Below, piece after piece: positions 30,966 to 33,910 of a stretch of DNA of 33,910 nucleotides. Origin of the DNA: JACXVD01 sp047975785 (GTDB lineage Bacteria; Pseudomonadota; Alphaproteobacteria; Sphingomonadales; Sphingomonadaceae); assembly GCA_047975785.1 (NCBI GenBank), contig JBKEEC010000252.1:1-33910 (forward strand). The letters run 5' to 3'. Position 1 is the stretch's first letter. Each line of letters starts with the position of its first letter. A program made the translations under genes and the position numbers. The notes below the pieces were generated by a model that did not search any database, was not told where the DNA came from, and was given only the letters and a program-made list of their open reading frames with translations.

Positions 30966-33910
30966 AAGCTTTTCAGGGAAGAGACTTTGGCGAGGAAGTT
31001 CTCGATACTGCGCGGCGATGCCGGTTTTGCAAGCCATTGCGCACCCAGTTTGCGGACTTCCGTTTCCAGCGCCTCATCACTCGAAGCGGTAATAACAAGC
31101 GCCGGAAGATCTGGCGCAAGTTCGCGCAAGGCATGAATCAACCTCACCCCGTCATCGCCGTGATCGAGCCGGTAATCGGCAATAACAGCGTCGATTTTAT
31201 GCGCATGGGGCAGGGCCTCGTCAATGGAATGTGCTCCGACAGGGTGATGCCCCATTTTGCCAAGCAGGAGGCAGCTTGCATCGACAATCCGCCTGTCATT
31301 ATCCACCACCAGCACGTTGAGGGGGCCGGAAGTGGGGGAGATCAGGTCATGGCGATCTGTCAGGGGCGTGATCATCATTGGTGCTGCGTCCTCCGCCGGA
31401 AGCGTGAGGCTGAAACGGCTTCCCTTGCCGGGCGCAGAAACCAGTTCAATTTCACTGCCCAGCAGACGGGCGAGGCGACGCGATAAGGCAAGGCCAAGCC
31501 CCAACCCTTCAACCTCAACCGTGCCGAGCCGGCTAAACTCGTCGAAAATTCCGGCCTGCTGATCTTTTTCTATGCCAACACCGCTGTCAATGACATCTAT
31601 GCGCCACATCTGGCCGCGCTTTCTCACGCCTATAATGATTCCGCCATTTCTTGTGTAGCGTATGGCATTGGAGACAAGATTTTGCACAATCGATCGGAGC
31701 AGGCCAGGGTCGCTCAGCACAATTCCCGGAGCCGGGCCGAGAGTGAGCCGCAACCCTTTTTCCGTTGCCAGAGGGGTCAGCCGCTCGACAAGTTCTGTCA
31801 GGAAGGGGCCAAGCACGATCGGCTCAGGCCGTGCTTTTATTCCGCCCGCATCCAGTTTCGAGATATCAAGCAGGGCGCGCAGCAATTCTTCAGCAGCGAT
31901 GATCGATTCATCAATCCGGTCAACCAGCGCGCTGCTTCCCCCCATGGTTTCGCGGCGCAAGGCAGCAGAGAACAGGCGCGCACTATGAAGCGGCTGTAAA
32001 AGGTCATGGCTCGCAGCGGCCAGAAAGCGTGTTTTCTCGCGGTCTGCCTTGGCAAGAAGCTCATTGGCGCTGGTCAGTTCCCTTGTCCGGTCTGCGACAC
32101 GGGTTTCCAGTTCATCGAGAGTGCGTTCAAGCTCGTCGCGCGTTTCGGCTTCCTGCGTTATGTCAGTGAAGCTCATGACATAGCCTCCTTTGGGCATTGG
32201 CCCGCCGACAGTCTTGATAACCCGCCCATCGGCGCGCCGGCGTTCAAAACTGTGATTGAGCCCCACGCGTAAATGCTCGACCCTTTTGGCAACATGATGC
32301 TCGATATCGCCATCGCCAAAATCTCCGCGCCGCGCGTTATAGCGCAAAAGGTCAACCACGGGTGTCCCGACACGCACCATGCCGGGCGGATAATCAAACA
32401 GATCGAGATAGCGGCTGTTCCAGGCCACCAGATTAAGGTCGGCGTCAACAACGCTGATCCCCGCATCGATATTTTCAAAGGTTGATGCCAGAAGTTCTCT
32501 TGAAAACCGCAGGGATTGCCCGCCTTCATCAAGCAGCCGTGTGACTTCGGCAAGGCTCATGGTTCCGCCTGAAAGTGCCGAGGCCACCAGCGATCTTGCA
32601 GGCGATGCGCCGATTACCTTGGCAATCATTTCCTGCGCCCGCTGGGCGGAGCGGCGATCAACCTGTTCACCCGGTTTTCCTGTGCCAAGTTCCCGCTGGG
32701 TCTGTTCGCGTCCGACAAAACTGGCCACCAGATCAAACAGGCCCAGCTGATCTGATACGCGGCGTCCCGGCCTCACTATGCCGGGCAGGGCAGGGGCCTT
32801 GATCGTGCGCGCAGAGATGATTGCGAAGATAGCAAGATTGACACCCAGACTCCAGAATACGCCATGAACGATGGGGGTGGCCGATCCGATCCGGAACAGT
32901 TGCAGCGGATCAAGCGGAGTGTTGGCAAGTGCCGCGAGCCAGCCTTCGGGCAGAATCGGAGGCAGTGCCAGCGTATAGAGCCACAGCACAAGCCCCGCAG
33001 CAAGGCTGCCGCGTGCGGCGGGCGCATCGCGTCCCGGAGCAAACACGCCCAGAATAAAATGCGGCGTGAATTGTGCCATTGCGGCAAAGGCTATCAGCCC
33101 GATAGAGGCGAGCGAACGATTTTCGCCCAGCATACTGCCCCAGAGAAGCGCCAGGGCCATGATCGAGACAACCAGCAAACGGCGGATTGTCAGCACTCTT
33201 TTCCCGGCGGCTCCGGCGCGCAGCGCAAAATCGCCTCGCAGCAGGCTGGGGAGCACCAGGTCATTGGAAACCATAGTGGCAAGGGCTGTCGTATCGACAA
33301 TCGCCATGGAAGCCGCCGCAGCAACTCCGCCCAGCAGCGCCAGTGCGGCAATGAACTGGCTGCCCGCACTCAGCGGCACTCCCAATACATAAACATCGGG
33401 CGGGGTCGTGCCTGACAGAATGGCCATCCCCCCCAGCGCGATGGGGAGAACCAGCAGCGCCATCCCTCCGACATAGGCTGCAAGGCCAAAACGGGCATGA
33501 ACGAAACTGTCAGGTTCGCGGGCCTCAACGAAACCCATATAGAACTGGCGGGGAAGCACGATGATCGCCATCACCGAGATCAGGAATATGACCCCGGTTT
33601 CTATTGAAAGAAATTGCGGATGAAAATTGTCCGCAAGCCTCGCTGCAGCATGGGCAGAATCAACTTGTGGTGCGCGAAAAAATACTACCATTGCCAACAG
33701 GGCTACAATCAGCAAGGCGCTGAATTTAATGATTGATTCAAGGCTGATGGCAAAAAGCAGCCCTTCATTGCGCCCCGCCACCTCGTAGCGTCTTGTGCCA
33801 AATAACATCGCAAACAGCCCAAGCAAGACTGCCGATGCGATCATTACGGGCAGGACGGCGTCTTCTCCTGAAACGAATGATACCGCTGCCCCGATTGAAC
33901 GAAGCTGCAA
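30956..33910 (-). CDS. crbS: SLC5-type hybrid sensor histidine kinase, CrbS-like (N-terminus beyond window)
   Basis: 984 residues are visible and the frame is open at the right edge. Visible residues 1-370 are the later helices of a sodium/solute-symporter domain (ETGVIFLISVMAIIVLPRQFYMGFVEA, AAAASMAIVDTTALATMVSNDLV). Then come a linker, a PAS domain (about 470-585, FENIDAGISVVDADLNLVAWNSRYLDLF), a coiled coil (590-627), HisKA with His635 (AAASHDLLQPLHSARL), HATPase with Asn748 and DSGVG (775-779), and a receiver with Asp912 and Lys962. This is the CbrA/CrbS architecture; beside acs and a LuxR regulator, CrbS (MxtR) is the best match. It senses acetate-related signals in known systems. The REC domain suggests a phosphorelay or feedback. 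Its stop lies inside the repeat. Confidence 0.88.
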   Translation of the reverse strand: MQLRSIGAAVSFVSGEDAVLPVMIASAVLLGLFAMLFGTRRYEVAGRNEGLLFAISLESIIKFSALLIVALLAMVVFFRAPQVDSAHAAARLADNFHPQFLSIETGVIFLISVMAIIVLPRQFYMGFVEAREPDSFVHARFGLAAYVGGMALLVLPIALGGMAILSGTTPPDVYVLGVPLSAGSQFIAALALLGGVAAAASMAIVDTTALATMVSNDLVLPSLLRGDFALRAGAAGKRVLTIRRLLVVSIMALALLWGSMLGENRSLASIGLIAFAAMAQFTPHFILGVFAPGRDAPAARGSLAAGLVLWLYTLALPPILPEGWLAALANTPLDPLQLFRIGSATPIVHGVFWSLGVNLAIFAIISARTIKAPALPGIVRPGRRVSDQLGLFDLVASFVGREQTQRELGTGKPGEQVDRRSAQRAQEMIAKVIGASPARSLVASALSGGTMSLAEVTRLLDEGGQSLRFSRELLASTFENIDAGISVVDADLNLVAWNSRYLDLFDYPPGMVRVGTPVVDLLRYNARRGDFGDGDIEHHVAKRVEHLRVGLNHSFERRRADGRVIKTVGGPMPKGGYVMSFTDITQEAETRDELERTLDELETRVADRTRELTSANELLAKADREKTRFLAAASHDLLQPLHSARLFSAALRRETMGGSSALVDRIDESIIAAEELLRALLDISKLDAGGIKARPEPIVLGPFLTELVERLTPLATEKGLRLTLGPAPGIVLSDPGLLRSIVQNLVSNAIRYTRNGGIIIGVRKRGQMWRIDVIDSGVGIEKDQQAGIFDEFSRLGTVEVEGLGLGLALSRRLARLLGSEIELVSAPGKGSRFSLTLPAEDAAPMMITPLTDRHDLISPTSGPLNVLVVDNDRRIVDASCLLLGKMGHHPVGAHSIDEALPHAHKIDAVIADYRLDHGDDGVRLIHALRELAPDLPALVITASSDEALETEVRKLGAQWLAKPASPRSIENFLAKVSSLKSFRV

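Overview
The window looks like a chromosomal segment from an alphaproteobacterium, most probably of the order Sphingomonadales. The grounds are the gene repertoire and order (rpmI-rplT-pheS-pheT, a HisN-type histidinol-phosphatase, argD-argF-hslO, a two-domain cold-shock protein, a TerC/DUF442/sterol-desaturase operon), the moderately GC-rich base composition and the protein styles. The genus cannot be fixed from sequence alone. No rRNA, tRNA, CRISPR array, prophage or transposase gene was seen.

Layout. 1-2349: a cyclophilin-type isomerase cut by the left edge, an AraC-family regulator and hisN. 2518-9507: translation genes rpmI, rplT, pheS, pheT and prfC, with a second AraC-family regulator between rplT and pheS. 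9611-11220: an alpha/beta hydrolase and an EEP-fold phosphodiesterase. 11306-13699: an ammonium module, in which a near-perfect sigma-54 promoter drives a PII gene and amtB, followed by a 13-bp tandem repeat, a terminator and a second PII gene. 13704-16290 (minus strand): a tightly packed four-gene operon, TerC, DUF442, a small membrane protein and a sterol desaturase. 16484-21755: a cold-shock gene, argD-argF, hslO, a DUF3617-like exported protein and queC. 21817-22754: a segment with a GyrI-like gene that appears to have been inserted into a palindromic repeat.

22844-33910 is the most coherent block and reads as a short-chain-acid (acetate/propionate) utilisation locus with its own regulators. 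A DcaP-like porin, an MHS-type MFS permease and a PrpE-type acyl-CoA synthetase lie on the minus strand. Divergently, acetyl-CoA synthetase (acs) abuts a LuxR-type response regulator. A convergent hybrid histidine kinase with an SLC5-like transporter domain follows. This kinase/regulator pair matches the CrbS/CrbR (MxtR/ErdR) acetate-switch system known from Vibrio and Pseudomonas. The shared porin/acs intergenic region carries two 14-bp direct repeats exactly 20 bp apart, just upstream of a weak promoter, which are good candidates for the CrbR operator.

A second theme is a compound palindromic repeat of about 105 bp. It lies between the convergent genes crbR and crbS and supplies both of their stop codons. 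A second copy starts at the queC stop codon. It appears to have been split by a 938-bp insertion flanked by a 9-bp direct repeat, which brought in the GyrI-like gene.
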